A stretch of 64,000 nt of DNA from Ostrinia nubilalis. Its lineage: Eukaryota; Arthropoda; Insecta; Lepidoptera; Crambidae. Location: assembly GCF_963855985.1 (NCBI RefSeq), contig NC_087096.1, positions 248,001 to 312,000 of the forward strand, written 5' to 3'. The position numbers and the translations under genes were made by a program. A model generated the notes under the pieces. It saw nothing but the letters and a program-made list of their open reading frames with translations, was not told the DNA's origin and ran no database searches. Shown piece by piece: positions 50,145 to 63,169 of this stretch (within the stretch, counting starts at the first letter, position 1; each line of letters begins with the position of its first letter).

Positions 50145-52894
50145 TCACATTTTGACGGCACTGCACACAGTGCAAGTGTTGCACTGCACACCGTCAGGGA
50201 GGCACTCTATGTGGAACGAATGTCGGCAATTATACACCTTCAAGTCGGAAGCATTCGACAAGTCTTTTATGATGATACGGCCTTGACACACGCAGCACAA
50301 GAAGTCATCTGTGACAGATATACCTCTCTGTTGGCCTATGATCAACTTTTCATGCAAGTCAAAGTAATTTCTCAGGGTAATAATCTTGCAAGCGTCCTGT
50401 ACTGAGAGTTGAAGATGGTAGTCACACATCATTTTCGCAAGGGACTCCTTTAAGTCTTTTATTTCACACCCCGGCTGTATATTTTGTATTAGCATTCTAG
50501 GGTCAACATAATTTCCTATCCTCTTTAAGAGTAATGTAACATATTCTGGCTTGTTCACCGTTTGTTTGATAAGATCAGTCCACAGCTCCTTATCATTATG
50601 CTCTTGACAGAAGTTTATGGCCTGGTTTATATCATTCAACTGCTCTATTATTATTTGCAAAGCTTCTCTAGTATTCCCAATACGACCCAGAAGGAAAACC
50701 ATTTCTGGATAAAAATTGTTACTCTGACAAACATCTAGTGCCTCTTGTATCGGATAACTGTCGCTGCATTTCAAGAATGGCAAAAGTTTATTTCTTGCGT
50801 ATTTAGCATACAGCCTCACTAATTTCCCATGATACCTCCCGTTGGGCTCAATCTTGCTGTAGGCGTCCAAGTACTTGTAGAGGAACATGTCGTGGCTGTC
50901 CAGCTGCCGCTCCACCACCTCCACCGGCACCTGCAGCTGTAGGGACACGACGGTCTTGTCCAGAAGAACGGAAATGGCTTTATCACAGTCTAGAGTCATC
51001 AAATCAAGGATTTTATCATGGATAACATCATACATATTGTGTTTGGTTATCAATGTGAATACATCTTTGTGTTGCAGTTTGAGGTATGTGTTCAGTGCTT
51101 TGTCATACTTTTTCTGATAGCAGTAAAGTAAAGCCAAAGCTTCTAAATAAATATTTTTGTCAGACTCTGGAGCATTTGTTTCTTTCAACCACAGTATATG
51201 GTCAAGTACAGTCTTGATTATCACACTAGTATTATACAGTTCTGGATTCCATTCTTTAACCAGTTTAAGGAATCCAGGGGGATCCACTTTCAAATATTCA
51301 TAGAATATGAGTTCATAGATGTGTTTACTCAAAGCTTGCTCTGGGTTCTTAGGCACATAAGGACTGATGGTTCTAAGTTGATTGACTTCTGCAAACTTCA
51401 TCAATTGAGATTCCCAAAGCGATTTATCTGACTTGCAAATTCTAGCACACAATATGGCAGCTTCTTCAAACAAATGCTCAGATAGTAAGTGGTCCAGGTA
51501 TTGCTCACCAACCTTGACCACTGAGTGCTTGGAAGTCTTCCCACCAACTTCTTCTAGAACTGTGATAGCTTTCTCAAACCTGCCATGCTCAGTCAGCCAG
51601 TTCACCCTGTCATCAATGTCATATGGGCTGGCAATCACTATGTCTTTTGGTGAGACAATAAAGAACCTGTTTTCTTCAATGAGCATATCTAAGTAATAGT
51701 CATTGCAGGAATATTCTTCATAGCCTCGTATGTTCAAACTATCAGTGGATACTTCACAAAACTCACAGTCTCTGTAATCTGCTACTGATAATACAGGTCT
51801 TTGGGCTTTTTTGGTTTTGGGATCACATTCTTTTGGCACTCCTAGTAATACAAGTTGGTCATCCAGTGGTCCCAGACCACTAATGAAGTAGTCAGTCTGA
51901 AATGTGTGTACTGGATCCACAAGATATTCCGTCACATCTCTTGTTTGCAGTTCCAACTGACTTCTTTTTCTTATAACACATATTCTGATGGTGTCTACCC
52001 AGCCAATCATTAATGTTTTGGGAGCTGACCATAGGAGGTTACATCGGTAATCTTCAATGGTCCTATTTGGGCTTTTTTCCCATTGAATAAGGCCAAGAGA
52101 ACACCTTGCCACCAGATCGTAAACTCTTACTCCGACTTCACTGGCCCAGGCAACGAACCGGTCGTGCCAGGCCATGGCCTGGACGTATCCTTCACATTCA
52201 CACAGGACTGTACTTCGTAGGCGATTCAAAAAGGTCTTCTCATACAGTGTCAACTTATTGTCACCTGAAAATAACAACATTTTCATATTAAGACGACGTA
52301 GTAACAAGGAAATTAAATAAAAATTAACAATTACCTTATGTGTCATAATGAGTAATAGTAAAATATTGTACAAATAATATTTAGTACGAAAATATCTTGT
52401 CTATTAGAATTTTGAAAACTAGTGCTGTTAAATTAGGTACTATGTAATATAACAATACCTGTCAGGAACCTTCGCCCAGAACCAGACTTGAAGTAATAGG
52501 GGTCTAGGGCCACAGACTTCACTACCCTGCTCAGTGACAGGCTGTGAGTGTTGTCGTTGGAGTACAGGCCGTAGACGAGCACTTTGCCGTCGTCGGAGCA
52601 GCTCGCGATGTAATCCCCGTTCACGTCCACGGAGATCTTGTTGACTGCGATCGCGTGAGCCTGCAGCTCCATGTCCTTCCCGTCCTGGGAGATGGGCACC
52701 GTGTTACCTTCGTGGTCCAGCAAGTGAATCACCCCCCACTGGGTGCCCAGGCAAATAAACTTCGTGTGCACGCAGATACAGCTCACGGCATCTTTCATGA
52801 GGATATTCTGAACATCGTTGCCCATTCTATCGTATTTGAGTTTGGGCTCTTCATCAGGAGGCAGGCTATCACAACTTTCTACATTGAGGGCCAT
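50145..52894 (-). CDS. Vps41: Vps41, HOPS complex subunit (2 exons, 851 aa)
   Basis: Vps41 is the Rab7/Arl8-side subunit of the HOPS tether, which drives late endosome and autophagosome fusion with lysosomes. Exon 1 is 52459-52894 (start MALNVESCDSLPPDEEPKL) and exon 2 is 50145-52264. Joining GACAG|GTGAC keeps frame and restores RFLTGDNKLTLYEKTFLNRL. The N-terminal half is a WD40 propeller (VSCICVHTKFICLGTQWGVI, DYIASCSDDGKVLVYG). The middle is an alpha-solenoid with a clathrin heavy-chain repeat (QLNDINQAINFCQEHNDKEL). Residues 798-851 form a RING-H2-like finger (CCVC, CRHSFHIEC, CNTCTVC). The length matches the usual ~850 aa and no damage is seen. Confidence 0.95.
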
Positions 52895-53217
52895 AGTTTT
52901 TGCTATATCACATTAACGAAATCGAGAACACTGCATTTTACGTCTGATAAACACAAAATACTAAATAAATTTATCACTTTTTCCTTTTTGTTCCTATTTA
53001 TTTTGATGACTTTGACATTTTGTTTTAATATATTGGCAACAACAGGCTAAGAAATATAAAATACACATTCTATACAAAGGTCAAAATATTATTGTCTTTG
53101 GTATATTACGTAGAGAAAAAAAAAGTGCAATTGGCGGGAATTTTTAAAGAAACTTTGTAGCACTTCTTACTTGAAGTCACTTGTTACAAGTTTGCGAATG
53201 CAAAATTATTTATCAAA
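52895..53217. promoter_or_regulatory. Divergent intergenic region Vps41 / PolN (probable shared promoter)
   Basis: Only 323 bp separate the two start codons on opposite strands. The stretch is AT-rich and contains no TE ends that I can recognise. No specific factor site is claimed. Confidence 0.6.
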
Positions 53218-56200
53218 ATGAATAGTTCCTTCGACATAAATATCTACAAGAACAAACTGTCTTTGTTTGGTCAGAAGGTTTTGCGCGGTTTGGTGGAACA
53301 ATGGCATGAAGGTAAGTTTAATAGGTTTAAATTCACAAACGTACTTAGAATCAATTATTTTTAACTTCAAACTGAAGTGAAATATCTTTGTTTAGAAAAG
53401 GCGAGTATTTACAAAGGACATCATCGAAATGAGGTTATGCAGCCTAACCAAGCATTCAGGTAGGTAAAACTTACATGTAGTAAGTTATATTTAAAACTAT
53501 TATTAACTACTTACTTTAATGGTTTTATTTGAATATAGCCTTATCCCATTTTTCTTAGCCTTCTCAAGACTTGACTAAAACAAAAGTTTACTAACAACTG
53601 CTTTTAAAATATACGTCTTACATGTAGACGACTACTCGTCTACATTAATCTATCTACATCCTATGCATTAACCTATCTACATAGGTAAAAAGTTTTATTA
53701 ATCTAAGGGTAAAAATAATTAAATAACTATTAACTTTGTTAAGGTCTGGTATAGATATTTTTAGTCTGAATATCTTATAGTACCTATTTAGGATTAAGGA
53801 ATAAGTATATTGCAGGGATTTAAACAAACGAGTCAAGAATTCAAACTACCAAAATGATTCGTTTGATTCATTTGAACAAACCGCCATTTCATATCATAGA
53901 AAAAAGTGCACATTGAAATTCCTTGAAAAAGAGACCCCGATTGCTTCTACTCCGTTTAAATTGTTGAACTACAAAGCAACGGTCGAGAAAAACGACACTA
54001 TTCTTAGCAGGGACAACCTAGTGATGTCAGCAATCGAATTTAATAATAATTCCACTCATACTTATTTCGATGGACAACCTGGATTGAAAATAACCGATCA
54101 GAATACCGTGGAAAAACGAGTGGACGCAATACCAGTAGTAGATCTAGAGTCTCCTCGCGTATCGCCAATTAATATAATAGACGTATCATGGAGTAATATG
54201 TTTGATACAGATTTATTTCAGGATAGCATTGATCAACTTCATAATAATGAAAGCAGTAAAGAATGCTTGACAACTATTGGAGACAAGGAAAATGTTATTT
54301 TGGTTGAACCAGAGACAGTCGTTGAAACATTTAAAAAACCTAACATCAAACGGAAGAAATCCGATAACTTAACTAAACCCAAACCTAAGAAAGAGAAAAA
54401 GCTTACCGCATCTAATAGTAAGAATATTAAAATTTCTAGAGAAGAAAACTTTAAGAAAGTGGTTAAGCATTGGTTAAATGACGTTGAAAGTAATTCATTA
54501 CTCAATATTGCTGAACCAGATACTACAGAGCAGATTCTAATAAACGATAAGGAAGAAAGTGATAAAGTTGTTCATCCTAAAATTAGTATATCCAAAGAAA
54601 AAACAAAGAAAAGGGTTGTTCAAGCACAGTTAGCGAATAAAGAGGGGAAGATGAAGTTCCGAAAACCAACAAATGAAAATGCCAATGACGACAAAGAAGT
54701 TACTGCTATTGATGATAAGCGAGGCAAAGACTTCAAAGAGGTAATAAAAGAAAAAAAGAAGAGCAAGTTTGTGGCTCCAATAAAATCTCAAACTCCTGTT
54801 AAAGATCAGACTTTCGAAATTCTGAGCTTAGATTCAAATAACTTGGAAATACACGCTAACACATTGACTGACATAGCAAATACCGACGTTTTCCTGGTGA
54901 TAACTTATAGGTAAAGGATAATAAAGTAAGATAAGTTTATGTATTACTGACGCTCTTACAGCAATTCTTACTGAACCTTTATTAAACTATGCTTTCAGAA
55001 ACGGTTTCTGCCAGTTGAACTGTAACTACACCGAAGATTCTTGTGTTTCCGAAGGGATACTAATTCATGCGAATGATGTCTTCTTCTTTTTTAAAACTTT
55101 TGATTCGATTCACTTACGGTTTGTATAATCAATAATTTCATACCTGCTGTTTGTCATTGGATTTATGTACGCCCCGGTATAAGTTGTGTAAGGCATCAAT
55201 ATTTTTTCAGAACGTTACTAGCAAAAGTTTTGGAAGCTAATACGATCGTCTGTTTTGATGGCAAAAGTGCTTTAATTTTCTTGTCTCTCCTGGATATCAA
55301 TGTGAAGCCTTTAGCAATATGTGACACAAAGGTGAATACCTAAGTACCTACCTACTCAACCAAAATGCATTTGTTAATATTTATTGCCTAAATGAGTTTG
55401 AATTCATGAATAACCTTGGCTGGTTACTTTTCTTTTGATACATAATATTTTTTCAGATTGGAGGAGCTCTCTTAGACCCCGACAATCCGCCCGAGTCGTT
55501 CGCGGACTTGCAGAAGCTGGTGTCTCACGCGGCCGAGTACACCATCGCCACCGACTGCGCCCTGCAGAAGGCAGCCTGGTACACGACGCTGCTGAGAGAA
55601 ACCACCTCGAAGCTCAGAGACCTACTGATCGAACACTCTTTGACGAATATCTTTGACAACGTGGAAATGCGGTTGTTGCCCATTATTGCGGGTACTTAAT
55701 AATTTTTGAGAAAAAAACTTTTTTACCCAACTGCGCCAGAAGGAGGGCTATGTTTTTACGTTAAATTTTTCCAATAGACATGGAACGCCGGGGCGTGTAC
55801 GTGGACATGGAACAGCTGAAGTCGATGGAGCGTGTCCTGGAGGCGAAGATGAAAGCGGCCGAGCAGGAGTGTCACAAGGCCGCAGGGAAACAGTTTCAGG
55901 TAGGGTGAGCTAGTCCAAATGAAGATATCTGCTAGGTACCTATATGATAATACCTACAAACTACTTTGATCTTTGATTCGTAATGAATTACAAATCGATG
56001 GGTGCCGGGAATAAAGCCACAATCGACAAAACACAATTTTACAGGAGAAGAGATTAAGTGTCAATTTTGAATAATTCTAAACTACGAGGCGTATCAAAAC
56101 GGTTTGTATATCAAAGGATGCGTTATTTTTTCTGGAGTAACATTTAATGTGCATAAGATTATAGTGCTTAGAATATACTTTAAAAAGGTAGAAATACATA

Positions 56201-59200
56201 TTGCCGCTTCATACATTGAAAGTCGGTTCCGTAAGAGTCCATTGTGGTTTTATTCCGGTAAAAAGTGTGCAATTAATCAAACAGCAATAGTGTATTGCAG
56301 CCTCGGGCGCTGATCTGAAGGATACAGTAATAGCCGTTTGCTTGTAGAAGATTTAAATAAAAGTTGTAGCATTGTATATGACACGATTATTCCGGTCAAC
56401 AAGTTTTAAATGATGAATGGGAATAACGATTCAATATCCATAGTGCTTTTGGTAAATCAGGCAGTTTCAAAGATAAAATTCTGAAAAAAATTCAATAGGT
56501 GTATAGGGACCCGCAGTTTACTAAAATCACTTAATCGGAAAACTGCTGCTATGGCTATTGCGGCTTTGTTCCAGGCACCCATCGAAATGATGTTTTTTGA
56601 ATTTTTGCTAACCTTCTGTTCACCTTTCCAAGCAGTGCTATCTTCAATTTCAGGTAAACTCTCCGCTTCAGGTGCGCGCGCTGCTATACGACGAGCTAAA
56701 ACTGGACGAGAAGTGCAATGTTAAGATCAGCGCGACACTCGCCAAGGGAGCAAAGTCAACTTCCGAGGCTACTGTTAGTTTTTTTTATGAAACCACAAAT
56801 ATAGGATATTTTAAGTAAAAAACTAACTTGTTCTGTTGTTGATACAGTTGCGGAGCCTAATGTCCGTGCACCCGCTCCCCAAGTGGATCCTGGAGTACCG
56901 GCGCCTGCACAAGGCTCACGCCACCTTCCTCACTGGCATCGCCCAGCATGTTAAAGATGGAGTCGTCAAACCAACTTGGTACGAATATTTCAAAAGCATA
57001 AAACTTTTGCGATGTTCTGGCTGCAAAAGGTTTAAAATATGTACTAATCCTTTCATTTTATAGGGTACAGACGGCAGCTGCAACGGGACGGATTGCCTCC
57101 AACAACCCTAACTTGCAGGCTATTCCCAAAGCACCATTTAACCTCATCATGTTTCCAGAATCCGAGGATGTAGGTATGTTCTTTTTAGGACACTGCCTGT
57201 TTATTTCCACTTCTTACATCACTTTCTCTTTATTTCAAAGGCTGTTAATTAATAAATGTTCACTGAAATTCTCTTACATTCAGTCTTCCAATTCCAAGAG
57301 TACCAACTCACAAATCCCTCCGCCACCCATGGTTCTTCCTTCTGCCTCACGGCGCGGCGTATGAACCGAATCTCGGGAGAGCGCGCGAGTTCTTGCTCGA
57401 GCGAGGCTCCTTTCCCCGGGCGCCTTGCTGAGGGCTATCGTTTTAGCGCTCACCAGTTAGCGCCACTGTAGAGTAAGGTCCTGTCACTTGCTAGTAGCGA
57501 AGACAGTGGCACCAACTGGTGAGCGCTAAAGTGGTAGGAGGACTATCGCATTTGCACTCATCAAGATGGCGCCACTGTAGAGTAAGGTCCAAAGGGTACT
57601 ACAAGGTTCGAGACTATATTGATGACAAGGATGCGTGGTCAGTTCAGTCTGCACATATTTGATGTACTTAAATTTGACTATTCTTACCGTTAGATAATTC
57701 CTGGCAATAAGTGGTGACTGAGTTTGTTCCGGCGTTTCTTCTCAGCACTTGCCATATGTTTGTCTCGAAGCGCTGGTAGGGCCCAAAAGATAAGGAGACA
57801 TGTAAAGTGCCCCATAAGGGCTACCTTTTCTTTTTTTATTATTTTCTATTGACGTTCATAAGTGCCACTTGTGGTCTAAACTGAATAAATATTTTTGATT
57901 TTTGATTTTTATTTTGATTTAGGTCCTGTCAATCGCCAGGGGTGCCAACTGTTAAGTATAAAGATGATAGCCCTCAAATCCCACCCATGGTTCTTCCTGC
58001 CTCACGGCGTACGAATTACCAACTCACAGTTTACATATCTGAAAAGTGCTTGATCATAAGTTTGTCCCCAAGACAACCCCTTGCTGAACTTCCGGTCGGT
58101 GTACACGGCGCGCGCCGGGCACGCGCTGCTGGCTGCGGACTTCCGGCACGTGGAGTGTCGCGTGTTCGCGCACGCCGCCGCCGACTCCGCGCTGCTGGCC
58201 GCGCTCGCCAGCGACCAGGATCTCTTCAAGGTCCTGGCTGCCAAATGGTGAGGATTCCTTCAGACCAGAAGTTGCTAAATTTACTGCTTTCAGGATTAAA
58301 ATTGATTGATCACATGGTAAAGTGCAGGGTAATTTTACAACAGGAGGTACGTCATGATGTACCTACTGTTGTAAAATTGATGTACTGTACATCATGATAT
58401 ATACAGAAGATTCCATGGCACTTGTTTTTTTTTTATCCACAACGAGGAAACTTCTGCATCTCACCTAGTGATGATCAGGTCGAATGTGGAAACGATCTTC
58501 GTCCAGAATCTTCAACCACAGAACCTAGAAACTGGCTATCTTATCTTACCTCCAACTGCTGGAATAACAATCCTGTTAAAATTGATGATATGGCGATAAA
58601 CTTAGGTAGGATGGTGGTAGCTAGCCAGTAGGTACCCACCAACCAAACCGAAAAAAAAATGCTCCATTATGAATCGAATTCAATACGTAGACTTGAAGGC
58701 GTGGTCATACCACTAGATCTAGATACGATTTTTTTTAACCACAACGAGTAAGCTCTTAGCCTGTATCTCACCTGATGGTAAGTGATGATCAGGCCGAAGG
58801 TGGAAGCGAGCTTCACCCGGAATCCTCAACCACAGAAGAACTGGCTATCTTACCTCTTACTGCCGGAACACAACAATGCTGTTAACATTGTTGTTATGGA
58901 GGCAGACTTAGGTAAGATGGTGGAAGCCATGCGTACTTAGAACCCCCAAGGAAAACGCAAACGTGGTCGCCCCAAGCAAACTTGGCGGCGCACTGTGGCA
59001 GACGAGGCGAAGAAGATCGGCAAGACTTGGAGCTAGATCAAACACATAGCTCAAGACCGAACGCGATGGAGGACTGTTGTGGACGCCCTCTGCCCCATCT
59101 AGGGGACATAGGACCATAAGTCAAGTAAGTCATGCGGACTTAGAACAAGCCCTACCACTAACTATTGTAAAGATTAAGATAGTGTACCTAACAAATGCCG

Positions 59201-61552
59201 AGAATAACTCCCCAGGTTGAACAAGCCCGAGGCGGCGGTGTCGAGCGCTGACCGCGAGCGCACCAAGCGCATCGTGTACGCCAGCCTGTACGGCGCGGGC
59301 GCGCGCAAGCTCATGGAGATCCTCGACGTCAGCTACGACCAGTCGCTGGCCATGACTGCTAGCTTCAACAGTTCGTTCAACTTTCCTATTTTGGAGTGAA
59401 TTTTAATAATTTCCCATCCACCACTAATCGCAACCCCCTAGTGACCTCATGTGAGGATCCAAAGTCCGCCTTCAAAAATAACGATAGTTAGGCCAATGTG
59501 ATGCTGCCTGTTCTTTTACCCTGCTGACAATTACTATTGCTTACCGTTTTTTCGGAGGTTGAGCACAATCGTCCATTTCAATTTAGCAGCATGAAAGTAG
59601 AGTTTGGATCACTAGACATAATTTTCAGTAGGTACTTACTAAGTTCTATCCACTTGCGCAGTTTGAAGTTTGAGAGCCCAAGTTTCTGATGCTCTGTTCG
59701 GTAGTTGAGTATGTGGCTGTAAGGCTTGTATCACAAGGACCACAACCACACCACACCGCTGCACCGTCGCGACAAAAAGTGCGGCTTCTTGCGGTTATTA
59801 CATGTTGTGGTAACGACAGAATGTGGATGTGGTTGCATTGTCGTTACAGTGTCATGTACACGGTGTCGCTGGTAGTTGCGACGTGGCTGCGATATGGTCA
59901 GTACCAGTATCACACATGCGGTCGATATTGATCACGCCTACACAGTACACAGCTGCGCCCACTCACGCGTTAAGGTTGTGGTGTGGCCCAGTGCTGACGT
60001 CACGCTTGTCTCAGGGACGTTCCCATCGCTGCGATCTTTCGGGCAGCGTGTGGTGGCACAGGCCCGGACCGAGGGCGGACGCCTGCGGTCGCTGGGCGGG
60101 CGCGCGCGGCGCCTGGCGGGGCTGGCCAGCGCGGATCCTGCCGCGCGCGCGCACGCCGAGAGGCAGGCTGTTAACTTCATCGTGCAAGGTAGGTACTGTA
60201 GGCACCTATAGGTCACATAACAGTCAGTGCCCGAGGTATGGGAGCGGTACAGGAGGGGTGACATTGATACTATGACTGACAGAGCATAAAAATCTGGAAG
60301 CCTAACTGAAGTCTCGCTGACGGTTGACATCTCAAAAACGTCCATCCGTACCGCTCCCACACCTCAGGCACTGACTAAATAAAGGACAGGACCTTAGGTA
60401 TATTTAACTAACAATAAGAACACCTTCGGTGAAAACATTACTTACCTGATGCGAGACGTATCTGGATGCGAGTAGCGCAGACAGTTCTTCGTGGAAATCC
60501 TTGGGGGGAGGTCATTCTCCAGCAGTGGATGTCATTTGGCTGAACAGAAAGAACGAACGAACGCGAGACACTTTCGTTCGTTTGAGCCGAATGACGTCCA
60601 CTGTTGAACAAAGGCCTCCCCCAAGGATTTCCACAAAGACCGGAGACACTAATGCCCATTTTCACCATCAGTCCTTAATTTTTAAGTGATCCCTATGGTA
60701 ACAAATAACAGGTATTTTGTTTTCATAGGGGTTACCTAAAAATTAGGTATTGATGGTGAAAACGGGCATAAGTTTACTAAAATTGTGCGAACGAAAGTAT
60801 CGCCTCTTTTTGTGTACCACGTATTCCTTCGACGCAGGCTCCGCAGCCGACCTGTGCAAGATGGCGATGGTGGCGACGAGCGCGCGGCTTGGCGGCGCCG
60901 CGCACTTGCTGCTGCAGATCCACGACGAGCTCGTCTGGGAGGTGCACGAGGACGACCTGGAGAGAGCTGCTGGTATGTTGATGCATCATTTCAGACAACT
61001 GCAGAACACTGTTACACGTAAACTTACCCAAGGAGTGCCAAAGAACTTTATCTCATCATCATCTCAGCCATAGGACGTCCACTGCTGAACTCCCCCTAAC
61101 CTAACCTATCTTTATTTTATCCATGTAAGTAGGTTGATTATGTGCGTTCAATTCTGTAACTTCTCTTCCACTTGAGTTTGATTCTGGAGATGTGAAGCTG
61201 GTGAATTGGTCCACGAGTGGTGAGAATTTGCCACGCAATAGTGAACATGACAGCAGTTGAGCAAGTGTTGAGTACGTTCCATCAGATGCTCGACTTTACA
61301 GAACCAGTCTCAGCTCGAACATATTCTACCGTCTCCGAGTTCGGGTTAAATTTCCATTGCTGGAGACGACCTCGAAGAAGTAAATTTCCGTAATATTGTA
61401 GGCACATAACAATAATCTGTTCTGCAGCGATAGTGAAGGAGGTGATGGAAGGCTGCGGGCACGCGTGCGGTCTGCCCTCGCTGCCCGTCAACGTGGCCGC
61501 CGGCCGCAGCTGGGGCACGCTGCTTCCTCTAGGGCTCCCGCAGCAAGCGTAG
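53218..61552 (+). CDS. PolN: DNA polymerase nu-like family-A polymerase (15 exons, 991 aa)
   Basis: Exons in phase: 53218-53311, 53396-53459, 53816-54910, 54999-55118, 55211-55331, 55457-55691, 55778-55899, 56654-56773, 56848-56978, 57064-57173, 58073-58247, 59216-59370, 60015-60188, 60838-60972, 61428-61552 (2976 nt). Residues 53-417, one long exon, are Lys/Ser-rich and probably disordered. About 418-575 resembles a degenerate exonuclease fold (CFDGKSALIFLSL, CDTKIGGALLDPD). The polymerase domain follows: MERRGVYVD, TGRIASNNPNLQ, motif A with D760, E765 and R767, motif B with R809, K813, Y817, Y821 and G822, and motif C HDE (934-936). AERQAVNFIVQGSAADLCK and AAGRSWG near the end favour POLN over POLQ, and no helicase domain is present. 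Catalytic Asp and Glu residues are intact. Confidence 0.9.
57283..58010. repeat. Repeat cluster in PolN intron 10
   Basis: CCCATGGTTCTTCC and CCTCACGGCG occur at both ends (57327 and 57983) as a diverged direct repeat. Between them are three related CTGTAGAGTAAGG units (57430-57600) and a LINE/SINE tail (57714-57922, CATAAGTGCCACTTGTGGTC). No coding sequence. Confidence 0.55.
58425..58940 (+). mobile_element. Two tandemly placed copies of a SINE-like repeat in PolN intron 11
   Basis: 58432-58640 and 58735-58930 share CCACAACGAG, CTCACCT..TGATGATCAGG, CAACCACAGAA, AACTGGCTATCTTA and ACTTAGGTA.GATGGTGG in the same order, with substantial divergence. Confidence 0.65.
58945..59125 (+). pseudogene. 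RTE-type LINE C-terminal fragment
   Basis: Plus-strand reading KRKRGRPKQTWRRTVADEA, then KKIGKTW, a stop and AQDRTRWRTVVDAL. This matches the conserved C-terminal tail of RTE-clade pol (GRP..TWRR...K.W...A.DR..W). In-frame stops make it a relic. Confidence 0.7.
60440..60655. mobile_element. Head-to-head RTE-like tail fragments
   Basis: Two copies of the tail motif in opposite orientation (TTGGGGGGAGGTCATTCTCC at 60500-60535 and GACGTCCACTGTTGAACAAA at 60592-60612). Inverted flanks AATGCCCATTTTCACCATCA and TGATGGTGAAAACGGGCATA follow at 60650-60770. They lie in PolN intron 13. Confidence 0.55.
61053..61092 (-). mobile_element. RTE-like tail fragment in PolN intron 14
   Basis: CATCATCATCTCAGCCATAG followed by GACGTCCACTGCTGAAC, about 80 bp beyond the exon-14 donor. 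Confidence 0.5.
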
Positions 61553-61601
61553 ACAATACCTGACGCAGCGGTGACCGGACTGTGGCAAAGATGACGCTTA
61601 A

Positions 61602-61765
61602 GCTAAGCGTCCACTTGTCGGTATCGTACGCAACGGACGCATCGTACAAAACATCGTACGATGCGGACAGGTGGACGCACTTATATAAGTTTCTATATAA
61701 ATAATATTACGATCCGTTGCGTGCGATACGTCCGATGCGTACGATACCGACATGTGGACGCTAGC
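61602..61765. mobile_element. MITE in the PolN 3' UTR region
   Basis: GCTAAGCGTCCACTTGTCGG and the complementary CCGACATGTGGACGCTAGC bound a 164-bp palindrome rich in CGTACGATGC-type repeats. It lies between the PolN stop (61552) and the AATAAA at 61863, so it is probably transcribed. Confidence 0.7.
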
Positions 61766-61862
61766 CTTTAGGCCACAAAAACACAAAGTGACATTGTTAA
61801 TATACTGCAACTGGTAGTTCAAATAGTTTTAACTCTCTTTTTCATAGATTGTCAACGATTTT

Positions 61863-61868
61863 AATAAA
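61863..61868 (+). terminator. Candidate polyadenylation signal of PolN
   Basis: AATAAA about 310 nt after the stop codon, followed by A/T-rich sequence. Confidence 0.5.
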
Positions 61869-61899
61869 AACATGAAAGTTTTTAATATTTTTATTTACT

Positions 61900-63150
61900 A
61901 AAAACACAAGTTTTAACATACAAAATATTTATTATGAATAAAATTTAAATCTAATACAAAATATGGGATTCATGACTTCATTTACTGGAAATACATTGAT
62001 TGAAAATTAAATGAAAATGGTAAGACCATGAATGATGGTGGACTATTTTAAATATTGGCAAGAAGTGTTTCATGTCAGTAGTCATGAGTTATTTAAATGT
62101 TAAATACATATTTTATGTAAGAAAACCTAAACCTGAAAATAGTGAATACAAAAGTATGTAATTAATTAATTAAATGTTTTAATTCATTCTCTGATTTAAA
62201 TAGATAATAATAAGTTTATTTCTGGAAAGACTGTTGTTTGTGTTTGTGCGTTAAGTTTTTATTGTTGTAGAGAAAGCGCGACACATTAGGGAAGACAGAG
62301 TTGAAGCCGAAAGGCTCCTATGGGAGGAACAAATCTTTTAATACTTGTTTTTTTGTTTGTCCTAACACATCCAAGGTTTTAATTTAATATCATACTTACC
62401 CAACATAAATTACATTTAGACATAGTAGCAGTCAGTGTAATTTTAATTGTGGTGTTCAAACATTTCAAAATTAGACTTTATGTGGATGGTTATCTAAGAT
62501 AATCAAACGGTAGCATGAATCGCGGTAAGAAAATAATTCTTCTGATTGTTAGTATTTGAAAAAATATCACTATTTTTGATCAGTCACCTTAGAGTATTAA
62601 GGCGTTCGATAAAATAACCATACATTGACTAGTGGGTATTTATATCAAGAAGAGTCAAATAATGATACTCATTACATACAAATAACAATGTAAAACACTA
62701 GATTCCATAGTTTTTAACGTAGTATTTTCTTCTCAAACCTTATCACATTTTGCCTCACGATAATTAAGCTTATTAATATTTAAGTACATTAAAAATTATG
62801 CAATAATAACCTATTAACCTAATAAATTTTAATTAATCAAGGAATGTTAAATATTGCAAGGTAAAATATTTAATTTCTTTACAGTTCTAAAGGCCTTTGT
62901 CCAGCAGTGAACGTCATTTGGCTGAAACGAACAGTTCTAATCACTGCATTTTAAATTCATTAATATCAAAATGAATAGCTTTATTTAGCACTAGCAGTGA
63001 CTTCATTTGCGTGGAATAGGTTTTCCAGTCAGTCGTGTAGTCAACAGAGACCTAATTTTTTTTACTGCACTACAGCATTAACTCAGATGTTGTTAATTCA
63101 TATTTGAAATAAAATGTATCGAAAAATATGTGTTCAAATAATGTAAATAA
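61900..63150. other. Intergenic AT-rich DNA downstream of PolN
   Basis: No gene recognised. One RTE-like tail fragment (AAAGGCCTTTGTCCAGCAGT) lies at 62890-62936. Confidence 0.4.
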
Positions 63151-63169
63151 AATACAATCTGTATTGATC

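Noticed and set aside
53913..54914. A separate single-exon gene starting at a TTG.
   Set aside because: The frame continues upstream to an acceptor at 53815 and downstream to a donor at 54911, both matching the phase of PolN exons 2 and 4.
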